A stretch of DNA of 29,974 nucleotides from an uncultured Opitutia bacterium (GTDB taxonomy: Bacteria; Verrucomicrobiota; Verrucomicrobiae; Opitutales; MB11C04). Location of the stretch: contig CAJWWH010000006.1 in NCBI GenBank assembly GCA_913048545.1, positions 1 to 29,974 of the forward strand, in the 5' to 3' direction. Numbering within the stretch: the first letter of the stretch is position 1; every line of letters begins with the position of its first letter. Under the pieces are notes generated by a model. That model searched no databases. It saw nothing but the letters and a program-made list of their open reading frames with translations, and had not been told where the DNA came from. This document shows positions 21,853 to 29,974 of this stretch, one piece after another. The position numbers and the translations under genes were made by a program.

Positions 21853-24705
21853 ATGCCCTCTAATCGTCCAGTCCTGATTTTCGGAATATACTTGTTTTTC
21901 CTGAGTTCAGTATTTTCCGCTTCGCCATTTCCTTTTCCGGGAGATCCGCCAAGGGGAACCGGACTCCATGCATTGATTGGAGCAGATCTGCAGGTCAAAC
22001 CGGGATATACAATCAAGGAGGGAATCCTGATCATTCGTGATGGAAAAATTGAAAAGGTGGGAAAAAATCCGGCGATTCCTGAGGGTTGTCGGGAATGGAA
22101 TTGCACGGGAAAAACAATTTATGCCGGCTTCATTGACCCCTACCTTCTCGCAGGCTCTGAAAACCCTAAGTTATTGGAGCTCAATCACGATGAGCACATT
22201 CAGGCATCCGCCGATCTTGCCTTCCACGGTCTCCCCTCGCCCGGAAAAGAAAACACAAGGAAGGGATCCGGATTCGAAGTATCCGGGGTTCATCCAGAAA
22301 GAAAACTGGTGGAAGTCCTTGGGGCAGGTGATCAAGATTGGGAAAAAATGAGAAAATGGGGTTTCACTGCAGCCCATCTGGCACCGTCTGAGGGCATATT
22401 ACGCGGGACTGGACCATTTGTTTTACTCTCAGACGAAGAAACAAACGAAATAATAATCAGAAACGAAGTGGCTCAAATCATGGCCTTTGATCCGGTGGGT
22501 AAAAATAGTTCGCCTTCCGTTTATCCCAGTTCATTGATGGGCACCTTGTCCGTGATCAGACAGAGCATACTGGATACAAATTACGCCATTGAACGGATTC
22601 AATATGAAAATAAAAATCAACCGCAGACCACGGTCGATCTTCATCTCGGAATACAAGCCCTCTCCCGCAGTATCAGCGGAAAGAAAAACATTCCCATTTG
22701 GATCGAACCGGGAAGTTGTCTGATGAATGCAAAGGCAATGGAAATTGCCCGGAAATTCAGTCTGGGTAATCCGGTCATTATCGCAACCGGAGACGAATGG
22801 CGAAATACCGCACTCTCCCTATCTCGGAACAACCATTATATTTTGCCTCTCCTTTTCCCCGCAATTCCTGATTTGCCGAACCCGGAGGATTGGGAACAGA
22901 TCTCTCTGGATCAGTTGAGGGCATGGGATCACGCTCCAAGCATGGCCAAGCTCCTGAATGAAAAAAGTCGCACCGTTTCGTTCACCACCACTGGAATGTC
23001 GATGAAAGAATTTCATAAAAATATTTTAAAATCAATCAACCGGGGTTTACCGGAAAGTTCGGCTCTTGCCAGTCTGACCACCCACCCGGCAAAAATATGT
23101 GGTGCCGAAAAATTGTGCGGCACTTTGGAAACTGGAAAACTCGCCAATTTTTTCATTGTCGAAGGAGAAACCTACTTCACTGAAAATCCTGCTATCCATT
23201 CCACCTGGATACAGGGCCGGCCATTTTTTCATTATCCCGCAGATAATAAAAAGGACTCGAATTCATCCAAAAACCCAAAAGAGCATACCAAACGGCTGGC
23301 TCAATTCCCACCAGATTTAAAGAAAGCAGTAGACAGTCCCCCCTCCGTCCTTTTTTCGGGTTTCAAACTTTGGACATGCGAAGACCGAAGCGTTTTAAAG
23401 AATAAGGATATTTTAATTGAGAACGGCAAAATCTCCAAAATTGGAAGCAACCTTAAAGCAAAAGCACCAAAAGGGTGTAAGATTATCATAGGTAAGGGCA
23501 GGCACCTGACTCCGGGAATTATTGACTGCCATAGTCATGCCATGATTCTTGGCCGAGTGAACGAGTCCACCCTGCCCTCCACGGCGATGGTTCGCATTGC
23601 AGATGTCGTCAATTCAGAAAGTGTAAATATTGAAAGACAGTTGGCCGGTGGAGTGACGGCTTGTAATCTTTTGCACGGTTCTTCCAATCCTATTGGGGGA
23701 CAAAATGCGGTCATCAAGCTCAGGCTCGGGAGTTCACCTGATCAGTTGATTTTCAAAAATGCACCCAAAGGAATCAAGTTCGCACTGGGAGAAAATGTCA
23801 AGCAGTCCAATTGGGGAGACAAATACACCACCCGCTTCCCGCAGTCGAGAATGGGGGTAAGAATGTTTTTTCAGAACCGGTTCAGTGCCGCGATTGTTTA
23901 TGAGAAAAACCTTTCCCTTGCCCAGGAACAGGGAATGCCCTTTCAAAGAAACTTGGAATTAGAGACGATCCTCGAAATCATTAAAGGGAAAAGGCTCATT
24001 CACTGCCACTCCTACCGCCAAGATGAGATTCTTGTATTTCTCCGCACAATGGAAGGCTTTGGCGTACGCGTGGGAAGTCTGCAACATGTGCTGGAGGGAT
24101 ATAAAGTCGCGGATGAAATTGCCAGTCACGGAGCGGGAGCCTCCACTTTTTCAGACTGGTGGGCATATAAATTCGAAGTCTATGACGCGATTCCGTACGC
24201 CGGGGCAATTATGCATGACCGGGGTTGTGTGGTCAGCTTCAACTCGGACTCCCCGGACCATGCCAGACGACTCAATCTTGAAGCGGCCAAGGCGGTCAAG
24301 TACGGCGGTCTTTCCGAAATGGAAGCTTTCAAATTCATCACCCTTAATCCGGCAAAGCAACTCGGTATCGATCGATGGGTTGGTTCACTCCGGGCCGGTA
24401 AGGACGCGGATATTGCAATCTGGTCCGGTAATCCACTCGACTATCGAACCCGCTGTGAGCAGACCTGGGTGGACGGAATACTTTTACACGAAATTGAAGC
24501 ATCCTCCAAACGGGACCAAAAAAGGGCCAAGGAACGATTGGCTCTTTTGGATAAAGCCCAGCAGTCCCTGAAAAAGGGAACCCAAAATGAAAATTCTAAA
24601 AAAGCGCAGAGCAAGTTTTTCCGTAACTCTCTTGAAAGTGCTTGCGATCTGCACCCGCACTCCTGCAGGTCGAATGGAAACGAAACCCAGTGCATGCACC
24701 AATGA
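21853..24705 (+). CDS. Exported double amidohydrolase: degenerate N-terminal domain plus intact C-terminal domain
   Basis: The protein has 950 residues with a signal peptide (PVLIFGIYLFFLSSVFSAS). It contains two amidohydrolase-superfamily units. The N-terminal unit (about 35-475) keeps the outer beta-sandwich (GILIIRDGKIEKVGKN, THPAKICGAEKLCGTLETGKLANF). It has lost the metal motif: GFIDPYL (92-98) stands where GxIDxHxH is expected, and TTTG replaces the usual SD. The C-terminal unit (about 490-900) is complete: IIDCHSH (His560, His562), LIHCHSYR (His717, His719), LQHVLEG (His745) and NSDSPDH (Asp799), with GSLRAGKDADIAIWSGNPL. It is related to imidazolonepropionase-like hydrolases of cyclic amides or peptides, probably acting in the periplasm; the substrate is unknown. 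The stop overlaps the next ATG (24702-24705). Confidence 0.88.
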   Translation: MPSNRPVLIFGIYLFFLSSVFSASPFPFPGDPPRGTGLHALIGADLQVKPGYTIKEGILIIRDGKIEKVGKNPAIPEGCREWNCTGKTIYAGFIDPYLLAGSENPKLLELNHDEHIQASADLAFHGLPSPGKENTRKGSGFEVSGVHPERKLVEVLGAGDQDWEKMRKWGFTAAHLAPSEGILRGTGPFVLLSDEETNEIIIRNEVAQIMAFDPVGKNSSPSVYPSSLMGTLSVIRQSILDTNYAIERIQYENKNQPQTTVDLHLGIQALSRSISGKKNIPIWIEPGSCLMNAKAMEIARKFSLGNPVIIATGDEWRNTALSLSRNNHYILPLLFPAIPDLPNPEDWEQISLDQLRAWDHAPSMAKLLNEKSRTVSFTTTGMSMKEFHKNILKSINRGLPESSALASLTTHPAKICGAEKLCGTLETGKLANFFIVEGETYFTENPAIHSTWIQGRPFFHYPADNKKDSNSSKNPKEHTKRLAQFPPDLKKAVDSPPSVLFSGFKLWTCEDRSVLKNKDILIENGKISKIGSNLKAKAPKGCKIIIGKGRHLTPGIIDCHSHAMILGRVNESTLPSTAMVRIADVVNSESVNIERQLAGGVTACNLLHGSSNPIGGQNAVIKLRLGSSPDQLIFKNAPKGIKFALGENVKQSNWGDKYTTRFPQSRMGVRMFFQNRFSAAIVYEKNLSLAQEQGMPFQRNLELETILEIIKGKRLIHCHSYRQDEILVFLRTMEGFGVRVGSLQHVLEGYKVADEIASHGAGASTFSDWWAYKFEVYDAIPYAGAIMHDRGCVVSFNSDSPDHARRLNLEAAKAVKYGGLSEMEAFKFITLNPAKQLGIDRWVGSLRAGKDADIAIWSGNPLDYRTRCEQTWVDGILLHEIEASSKRDQKRAKERLALLDKAQQSLKKGTQNENSKKAQSKFFRNSLESACDLHPHSCRSNGNETQCMHQ

Positions 24706-25994
24706 AATCATTCTTCCTGCCACTCCTCTTCTGGTCCGCCCCCTTCTTTCTGGTTGGAGAAACCGCCACTCTTTTTCGGGCCAAAAAGATTCAAGTGACG
24801 CCTTCTCTATTTTATCAACCCGGTGAAATTTTGGTTGAAAGGGGAAAAATCCAGGCAGTTGGAAATTCGGTTAAAATCCCTAAAGGCTGCAAAATCGTTG
24901 AGTGGACGGATTCGGAAATATACCCGGGATTAATCAGTCCTGGTTCTTCGCTCGGCCTTGCTGAGATCAATGCAGTTCGTCCGACAAGAGATTTATCAGA
25001 AGTGGGTACTCACACCCCGGCCATCGAAGCCTGGGCCGCGGTCAACCCGGATTCTGAGCTTATTCCGGTCGCTCGTGCCAACGGAATCACTCACTCGTTG
25101 ACTGTCCCAATGGGTGGAATGATTTCCGGAACATCAGGATTACTTCAATTATACGGATGGGGGATTGAGGAAATGATAATTAAAAAACAGATCGCTCTTC
25201 ATCTTTGGTGGCCGGGTCATGGATTATCGATCCCCCACCCAAATCAGGGAAGTGAATCCCAACCCAAATCAATTGCCGAACAGGATAAGGAGAGAAAAAA
25301 GAAAATGACTGAAATTGACGAATTCTTTGACCAGGCAATGGCCTACCATGATCTCAAGCGCTCCGGAGATGAAAGCTTTATTCAGATTCCATCCTGGGAG
25401 GCAATGATTCCGGTGATCAAAGGAAAAATACCGATCATGGTGCACGCCGATGAATCCAGGCAAATCAAAGCCGCGATTCAATGGGCAAAAAAAAGGGGAT
25501 ATCGAGTTATTTTATCGGGAGCACGGGATTCGTGGAAACATGCGGACTGGTTGGCCGAGAATAAAATTCCGGTTATTTTCAGGCATGTATTTTCTGCCCC
25601 TCCGCACCGAAGCTCCCCCCATGATTATTTTTTTAAAGCCCCCGGAATTCTTGCCCATGCCGGAGTTTCACTTTCAATCGGCCTGCCACTGGGCGGATGG
25701 TCCACTGCCAACCAGCGCAACCTGCCCTATCATGCCGCCCATGGGGTTGCTTATGGCTTGAGCCGAGAAAAAGCCCTGGCTGCGATTACCATTGAACCCG
25801 CTAAAGTCTGTGGAGTCGCTGAGCGACTTGGAACTCTTGAAGTGGGAAAGGAAGCAACATTCTTTAGCACTGCCGGAGATTTACTGGATATCCGAACATC
25901 GGTACTCAAAATGATTCTCCAAGGAAAGTACATTGAGCTGGAGAGCAGGCACAGCCGGCTGAACACTCGATACCGTAACCGCCCCAGACCCTAG
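24702..25994 (+). CDS. Exported amidohydrolase-like protein lacking metal ligands
   Basis: ATG 24702 is chosen because it begins a clean signal peptide (MKSFFLPLLFWSAPFFLVGE) and overlaps the upstream stop as ATGA. The frame is open further upstream without coding character. The protein has 430 residues and aligns in style with the degenerate N-terminal half of the previous protein: ILVERGKIQAVGNS, YPGLISPGSSLGL, ARANGITHSLTVPMGGMISGTSGLLQL, and EPAKVCGVAERLGTLEVGKEATFF. The HxH metal motif is absent (GLISPGSS) and so is the final Asp (SIGLPLGG), although IMVHADESRQI keeps one His. It is therefore probably a pseudo-enzyme that pairs with the catalytic domain of its neighbour, or it uses different chemistry. 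Co-translation supports partnership. Confidence 0.85.
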   Translation: MKSFFLPLLFWSAPFFLVGETATLFRAKKIQVTPSLFYQPGEILVERGKIQAVGNSVKIPKGCKIVEWTDSEIYPGLISPGSSLGLAEINAVRPTRDLSEVGTHTPAIEAWAAVNPDSELIPVARANGITHSLTVPMGGMISGTSGLLQLYGWGIEEMIIKKQIALHLWWPGHGLSIPHPNQGSESQPKSIAEQDKERKKKMTEIDEFFDQAMAYHDLKRSGDESFIQIPSWEAMIPVIKGKIPIMVHADESRQIKAAIQWAKKRGYRVILSGARDSWKHADWLAENKIPVIFRHVFSAPPHRSSPHDYFFKAPGILAHAGVSLSIGLPLGGWSTANQRNLPYHAAHGVAYGLSREKALAAITIEPAKVCGVAERLGTLEVGKEATFFSTAGDLLDIRTSVLKMILQGKYIELESRHSRLNTRYRNRPRP

Positions 25995-26061
25995 CATTTA
26001 TTTCACCGCACACAGAATTTCCTTTTGCGAAGAAGGGCTCGATCCATTGAATATTTTTATC

Positions 26062-26097
26062 AAAAAAAGGCATGTAGTTTGCCCAAACCACATGCCT
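26062..26097 (-). terminator. Rho-independent terminator (minus strand), same stem as at 6449
   Basis: AGGCATGT (26068-26075) pairs with ACATGCCT (26090-26097). The stem continues through one position that is G-U in the minus-strand RNA and then GTTT/AAAC, giving about 13 bp with a 4-nt loop. On the minus strand it is followed by a run of seven T (complement of 26062-26068). The first eight stem bases are identical to those of the terminator at 6449-6484. Confidence 0.75.
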
Positions 26098-26107
26098 AAC
26101 CTTGTTA

Positions 26108-26145
26108 CTGAATATAGGTAAGTTTATTGCCGAAACTTAATTCAG
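26108..26145 (-). repeat. Long bulged hairpin beside the terminator
   Basis: CTGAAT (26108-26113) pairs with ATTCAG (26140-26145), and TAAGTTT (26119-26125) pairs with AAACTTA (26133-26139). This makes 13 perfect base pairs with a 5-nt bulge on one side (ATAGG) and a 7-nt loop. It can fold from either strand. On the minus strand it would come just before the terminator, an arrangement seen in many small RNAs. Confidence 0.55.
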
Positions 26146-26404
26146 CGGACAAATCCTCATAACCTGAAGACCCTATCATCGGATAATTATTCTTTTTTCT
26201 ATCGTCACTACGGTAACATTTCTGCACCAAAAAAATTAGAAAATAACTTGGCGATGAACACATTTGCTGGGAAATTGGCTCCGTTCACTTTCTTCGATCA
26301 TAAATAATTTTAGATTAAGTCTAAATCTATGATATTCCAAAATTCAATTTCGAGATTATTGGACGGATTTTCAGGCATCCTTCAAGCCAGGAAAACGAGA
26401 GGGC

Positions 26405-27898
26405 TTAGGCAATAATATCTTTAATCACATGCCCGTGAATATCCGTTAATCGAAAATCCCGGCCCTGGTAACGGTAAGTGAGTTTTCGGTGATCTATGCC
26501 GAGAAGATGAAGAATCGTCGCATTTAAATCATGGACATGCATGGTATCCTGAGTCCAGTGATGCTTATTTGGCTTAATCACATTTCCGTCACGGTCGGTA
26601 AGATTATAACCATAATCATCTGACTGACCGTAAGTAATACCTGGCTTTATTCCTCCTCCGGCCATCCAGGTTGTAAATGCACGCGGATGATGGTCCCGAC
26701 CATAATTTTCTCGGGTAAGCTTACCTTGGCAATAGGAAGTCCGGCCAAATTCTCCTCCCCAAATCACCAGTGTATCTTCGAGTAGTCCTCTTCTTTTCAA
26801 ATCAGTAATGAGAGCGGCACATCCCTGATCCACATCCTTACATTGATTTTCATGTTCTCGGGGAAGCCCACCATGTGCATCCCAACCCCGGTGAAAAATC
26901 TGAATATTTCGAACTCCACGCTCAGCCAACCTACGGGCGTTTAAACAACAGGCAGAAAAACTACCGGCATCTCGAGCTTCTTCTCCATAAAGACTGAAGG
27001 TGGAATCCGGTTCTTTGGAAAGGTCCATCAACTCAGGAACCGAGGATTGCATTCGATAAGCCATTTCGTGCTGTTTGATCCTTGAGAGAACTTCAGGGTC
27101 AGCGAAAGATTGATAATGCGAGTTATTCAGAGCTGAAAGGGCATCCAATTGAGCCCTGCGATCTGACATTCTAACGCCTTTGGGGTTTTTTAAATATAGA
27201 ACAGGGTCTTCGGCCGCACGGAGAAGAATACCCTGATGATCGGAAGGCATAAAGCCAGTTCCCCACAGACGATTAAATAAACTTTGTTCGGCATGTTTCG
27301 ACTTTGCATGCATTACGATGTAACTAGGTAAATCTTCATTCATGGTTCCTAATCCGTAACTTAACCATGCCCCCAGACTGGGCCGTCCTGGTATTTGGCT
27401 ACCCGTCTGTATGTAGGTAATTGCAGGATCATGATTAATTGCCTCAGTAAATGTTCCGTTAATGACACAAATATCTTTTACCACCTTTGCGGTGTGAGGT
27501 AACAGAGAACTGACCCATACTCCGTCCGCATTGTTTGCATGCTTGGTAAATGCGTACTTACTCGGAGCAAGGGGAAGAGTATTTTGCTTGGAAGTCATTC
27601 CGGTAATCCGTTGTCCATCCCTCACATTCACAGGGAGATCTTTCCCAAACTCCTCGCTCAGCTTGGGTTTGTAATCCCAGAGGTCAAGATGGCTGGGACC
27701 TCCGCTCATAAACAGATAAATAACCCGCTTGGCCTTGGCGTTATGGTGTAATCCGTTGGCAAATCCGGAAGAAGCACCCTTCAGGTCTGGGTGAAGTAAC
27801 CCGGCCATTGCCGCCGTACCGACTCCTAACGCAGATTTTCCAAAAAAATGTCGTCGGGTTAAATGAAGAGAGGAATCAAACAATGGAGAAGTGTTCAT
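26405..27898 (-). CDS. DUF1501 domain-containing protein (Tat-exported)
   Basis: ATG 27898 is chosen because it places a twin-arginine signal near the N-terminus (LTRRHFFGKSALGVGTAAMAG) and avoids overlap with the upstream gene, giving 497 residues. The frame is open to 27988 without signal character. DUF1501 proteins have an alkaline-phosphatase/sulfatase-like fold. Signatures seen are RVIYLFMSGGPSHLDLWDYKP, FHRGWDAHGG, LVIWGGEFGRT, NYGRDHHPRAFTTWMAGGG, and the C-terminal DLNATILHLLGIDHRKLTYRYQGRDFRLTD. They are highly expanded in Planctomycetota and Verrucomicrobiota and almost always paired with a PSD1 protein, as here (19 bp upstream, same strand). The biochemical activity is not established. 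Confidence 0.93.
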   Translation of the reverse strand: MNTSPLFDSSLHLTRRHFFGKSALGVGTAAMAGLLHPDLKGASSGFANGLHHNAKAKRVIYLFMSGGPSHLDLWDYKPKLSEEFGKDLPVNVRDGQRITGMTSKQNTLPLAPSKYAFTKHANNADGVWVSSLLPHTAKVVKDICVINGTFTEAINHDPAITYIQTGSQIPGRPSLGAWLSYGLGTMNEDLPSYIVMHAKSKHAEQSLFNRLWGTGFMPSDHQGILLRAAEDPVLYLKNPKGVRMSDRRAQLDALSALNNSHYQSFADPEVLSRIKQHEMAYRMQSSVPELMDLSKEPDSTFSLYGEEARDAGSFSACCLNARRLAERGVRNIQIFHRGWDAHGGLPREHENQCKDVDQGCAALITDLKRRGLLEDTLVIWGGEFGRTSYCQGKLTRENYGRDHHPRAFTTWMAGGGIKPGITYGQSDDYGYNLTDRDGNVIKPNKHHWTQDTMHVHDLNATILHLLGIDHRKLTYRYQGRDFRLTDIHGHVIKDIIA

Positions 27899-27917
27899 AA
27901 ATTCTTTAACTGAATAA

Positions 27918-29974
27918 TTAATAAAGCAAAATTGCCGGATCACTTGCCAATGCAGTAGTGGCGACTTGAGCCCACGCTGCAACTTCAACTGGGTCTAAAG
28001 ATTCATCAGTCTTGGACATACCGACGCTAAGCAAACTTTTGGCATCTTCGGTCGAGGAACGAAAACGGGTACGAGCCTGCTGTAATAACCCGTTTAATGC
28101 CTCCATCTCCGCTTTCTGAGGGTCTCGAGAAACCAATAGGCGAAAAAGATAGCTCATGGATTCTTGATCGTTCGTGTTCATTCGAACTAATCGCTCGGCC
28201 AATTTCCGCGAGGCTTCGACTCGTTGGGTTTCATTGAAAAATGCAAGGGATTGGAGTGAGGTGCTAGTCCTCGACCGTTGAACGCAGCTGGATTCCCGAC
28301 TGGGTGCATCAAACAAGGTCATCATCGGGTGTGGAGATGTACGCTTCCAATAAAGATACAGGCTCTTTCGGTAAATCCGATCGCCACGGTCAGCGACATA
28401 TTTCTTTGTGTTACTTGCCGGGTGAGACAATGCACTCCACATTCCCGAGGGTTGATAAGGCTTCACTCCCTCACCCCCAATCTTAGGATTCAGCAAACCC
28501 GAAGACCAAAGACTGAGGTCACGAAGCACCTCCGCATCCAAACGGTAAGACGGTCCCCTTCCCCACAGTTTATTCTTTGGATCATCGAATTCAGTCCGTA
28601 CTTTGGAACTCTGTTTGAAGGTTCGGCTAGTAAGCATTTGCTGAAGCAGTCTTTTCAAATCCCATCCATGTTCACGAAAATCCACGGCCAACCAATCAAG
28701 TAATTCTGGATGCGTGGGATGCTCCCCCTGCAAACCAAATTCCTCCGGTGTTCTCACCAAGCCCTCTCCAAAAACCATAATCCAAAAACGATTCACCAAT
28801 ACTCGTGAAGTTAGGGGTTGATCCTTACTGACCAGCCAATCAGCAAGCCCGAGACGATTTGCGGGAGATTCTGTGGGCATTTCACCCAGAACTGAAAAAA
28901 CACTGGGATTTAGTGGATCACCAATACCCAGGTTATATTCACCCCGATTCAAAACCTTGGTTACACGACTTCGACTGGAAGGAAGCTCTCGTGCAATCAA
29001 AGTGGTGGTCAAGAGATTGGCGCGTGCTTTTGTCATTTCTACATGCAACTCTTTTGCACGTTTCAGAAGATTGTTGGAAGACACAACATTGGATTTTAAC
29101 AGCTCAACTTCTGCAATCTGCATTTCTTTGGCGTAAATATCCGCTAATTTTGGAAAGGTTATCCTGTAGACCGAATAGGCGTTCTTATTATCAAAGTATA
29201 CTTGATGCTTTTCATTTCGCTTTTTAAAATTGGGGACTGCTCCCGAGGAAATAACTTTAAAATGTTGCCCGTCATTCGAACCCTCGAGCCGATAAGAGAG
29301 CGGATCTCTCCCCGGCACATCCTCAGCCGATAAAAGACCGATTCCATTTACCACCCCTTTGGCAGTATGAATTGTTAACCCACTCCCATTTGCATCAAAA
29401 TTTAAATATTTAGTTTTTGGATTATCATCAATTGCATGTCTGGGAGATTGGTGCTTTGGGTATTTTTTCGAACTGCCTGAAACCTTACTTTTGGGAGTGG
29501 AAAGATCGGGAACTATCAGTCCTGCGATCTGCTCAAGATTTGTGTAATTTTCGTTATACTCTTCAGAGTCTCTAAATTCGACAAGAATATCATGTTCTTT
29601 TTTGAGCCAAGATTCCCATTCCCTTTTGGACTCTTCATCCTTCGGTACCCACAGATGCTCACCATATTCATATTTATTTCCATCCATAGAATGCTCTGCG
29701 GTATTATTGAAAAAAGCGAAAAATTCAAAATACTCCTGGTGGGTAATCGGATCGTACTTATGGGTATGACATCGGGCACAGGTTAAGGACAGACCAAGAA
29801 AAGCTGTTCCAGTCGTCTCAGCACGGTCAAAGCTATTCTTTGCCTGGAATTCCTCGGGAATCGCTCCACCTTCTCCAGTTGTGGGGTTCAAGCGGATATA
29901 ACCCGTGGCAATTTTTTGATCAGTCGATGGACTTGGCATTAAATCCCCGGCGAATTGCCAGCGGATAAAATCAT
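27918..29974 (-). CDS. PSD1 (DUF1549/DUF1553) protein with c-type heme motif, 5' end outside window
   Basis: The frame stays open to the window edge. Bases before the internal ATG at 29939 still encode family sequence (DFIRWQFAGDL, then KIATGYIRLNPTT), so the true N-terminus lies outside and 685 residues are visible. The DUF1549 part contains GLSLTCARCHTHKYDPIT with a CxxCH heme-binding motif. A discoidin/F5-F8-like insert follows in the middle (KYLNFDANGSGLTIHTA, YRLEGSNDGQHFKVI). The DUF1553 part has NRLGLADWLVSKDQPLTSRVLVNRFW, FGEGLVRTPEEFGLQGEHPTHPELLDWLA, and MMTLFDAPSRESSCVQRSRTSTSLQSLAFFN. Full-length relatives usually begin with a planctomycete cytochrome C domain, which would be outside the window. 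Probably exported and working with the DUF1501 partner. Confidence 0.93.
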   Translation of the reverse strand, partial: DFIRWQFAGDLMPSPSTDQKIATGYIRLNPTTGEGGAIPEEFQAKNSFDRAETTGTAFLGLSLTCARCHTHKYDPITHQEYFEFFAFFNNTAEHSMDGNKYEYGEHLWVPKDEESKREWESWLKKEHDILVEFRDSEEYNENYTNLEQIAGLIVPDLSTPKSKVSGSSKKYPKHQSPRHAIDDNPKTKYLNFDANGSGLTIHTAKGVVNGIGLLSAEDVPGRDPLSYRLEGSNDGQHFKVISSGAVPNFKKRNEKHQVYFDNKNAYSVYRITFPKLADIYAKEMQIAEVELLKSNVVSSNNLLKRAKELHVEMTKARANLLTTTLIARELPSSRSRVTKVLNRGEYNLGIGDPLNPSVFSVLGEMPTESPANRLGLADWLVSKDQPLTSRVLVNRFWIMVFGEGLVRTPEEFGLQGEHPTHPELLDWLAVDFREHGWDLKRLLQQMLTSRTFKQSSKVRTEFDDPKNKLWGRGPSYRLDAEVLRDLSLWSSGLLNPKIGGEGVKPYQPSGMWSALSHPASNTKKYVADRGDRIYRKSLYLYWKRTSPHPMMTLFDAPSRESSCVQRSRTSTSLQSLAFFNETQRVEASRKLAERLVRMNTNDQESMSYLFRLLVSRDPQKAEMEALNGLLQQARTRFRSSTEDAKSLLSVGMSKTDESLDPVEVAAWAQVATTALASDPAILLY

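Larger units (their letters stand above)
25995..26404. other. Intergenic region, 410 bp, with two structured elements
   Basis: No credible gene is present between the amidohydrolase operon (+) and the DUF1501 gene (-). The region holds a strong minus-strand terminator (26062-26097), a long bulged hairpin directly beside it (26108-26145), and a 6-bp palindromic repeat TTTAGA-TTAAG-TCTAAA near 26309-26325. Sequence is A/T-rich elsewhere. The minus-strand terminator lies over 300 nt past the DUF1501 stop, leaving room for a long 3' UTR or a small RNA. No terminator oriented for the plus-strand operon was seen. Confidence 0.55.

Noticed and set aside
24587..24826. Alternative 79-codon frame across the amidohydrolase gene junction
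   Set aside because: It overlaps both coding frames. The ATGA junction at 24702-24705 with a clean signal peptide explains the region better.
26309..26325. TTTAGA-TTAAG-TCTAAA palindrome as a terminator or operator
   Set aside because: A 6-bp A/T-rich dyad without a T-run or positional context can arise by chance in this composition; it is kept only as a note in the intergenic entry.

Overview
This window looks like a chromosomal segment of a Verrucomicrobiota bacterium, probably from the Opitutae/Puniceicoccales side; Planctomycetota is the weaker alternative. The inference comes from gene families rather than a marker gene. They are an ECF sigma factor coupled to a FecR/LamG membrane anti-sigma protein, a PSD1 (DUF1549/DUF1553) plus DUF1501 pair, a very large secreted beta-helix protein, exported amidohydrolases, and a Trp/Tyr-rich 'WLY' module found twice. 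Base composition is moderate (mid-40s % GC by eye). No rRNA, tRNA, CRISPR array, insertion sequence or phage gene was seen.

Layout. 1-567 (+): 3' part of a WLY-FKBP peptidyl-prolyl isomerase. 593-1351 (-): an M14-type carboxypeptidase reading frame broken by one in-frame TAG. 1411-5184 (-): a secreted multidomain protein (beta-helix, InlB-like, calcium-type Asp repeats, LamG-like, WLY, FGE-like). 5376-7108: a small membrane protein (+), a MORN/YwqK-like secreted protein (-) and a small anchored protein (-), with a terminator-bearing 400-bp gap. 7251-9677 (+): TPR protein, GNAT acetyltransferase, Nudix hydrolase and DUF6580-like membrane protein. 9701-14391 (-): a tight run ctp (S41 protease) > tsaD > cysI > trmH. 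14427-15404 (+): MidA/NDUFAF7-like methyltransferase, divergent from ctp. 15437-18326 (-): three-gene operon of an unknown protein, an ECF sigma factor and a FecR/LamG anti-sigma protein. 18492-21706 (-): secreted protein of unknown function, GGCT-like protein, GNAT acetyltransferase, and a protein with a C-terminal TlpA/ResA thioredoxin domain. 21853-25994 (+): two translationally coupled exported amidohydrolase genes carrying three amidohydrolase-like domains, only one with intact metal ligands. 26405-29974 (-): DUF1501 protein and a PSD1 protein that runs off the window end.

How the genes work together. Housekeeping functions (t6A tRNA modification, sulfite reduction, rRNA methylation, C-terminal processing protease) share one compact operon with 4-bp or ~30-bp junctions. 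Much of the rest is envelope or export biology: at least eight products carry a signal peptide or membrane anchor. The sigma/anti-sigma operon is the clear regulatory unit. 

Most worth a second look: the single-stop M14 gene; the WLY module shared by two unrelated proteins; two intergenic minus-strand terminators with the same stem, each about 300 nt beyond a gene end and one beside a long bulged hairpin (possible small RNAs or long structured 3' ends); and the amidohydrolase trio with two apparent pseudo-enzymes. I did not find a clear-cut new defence or mobile system here.
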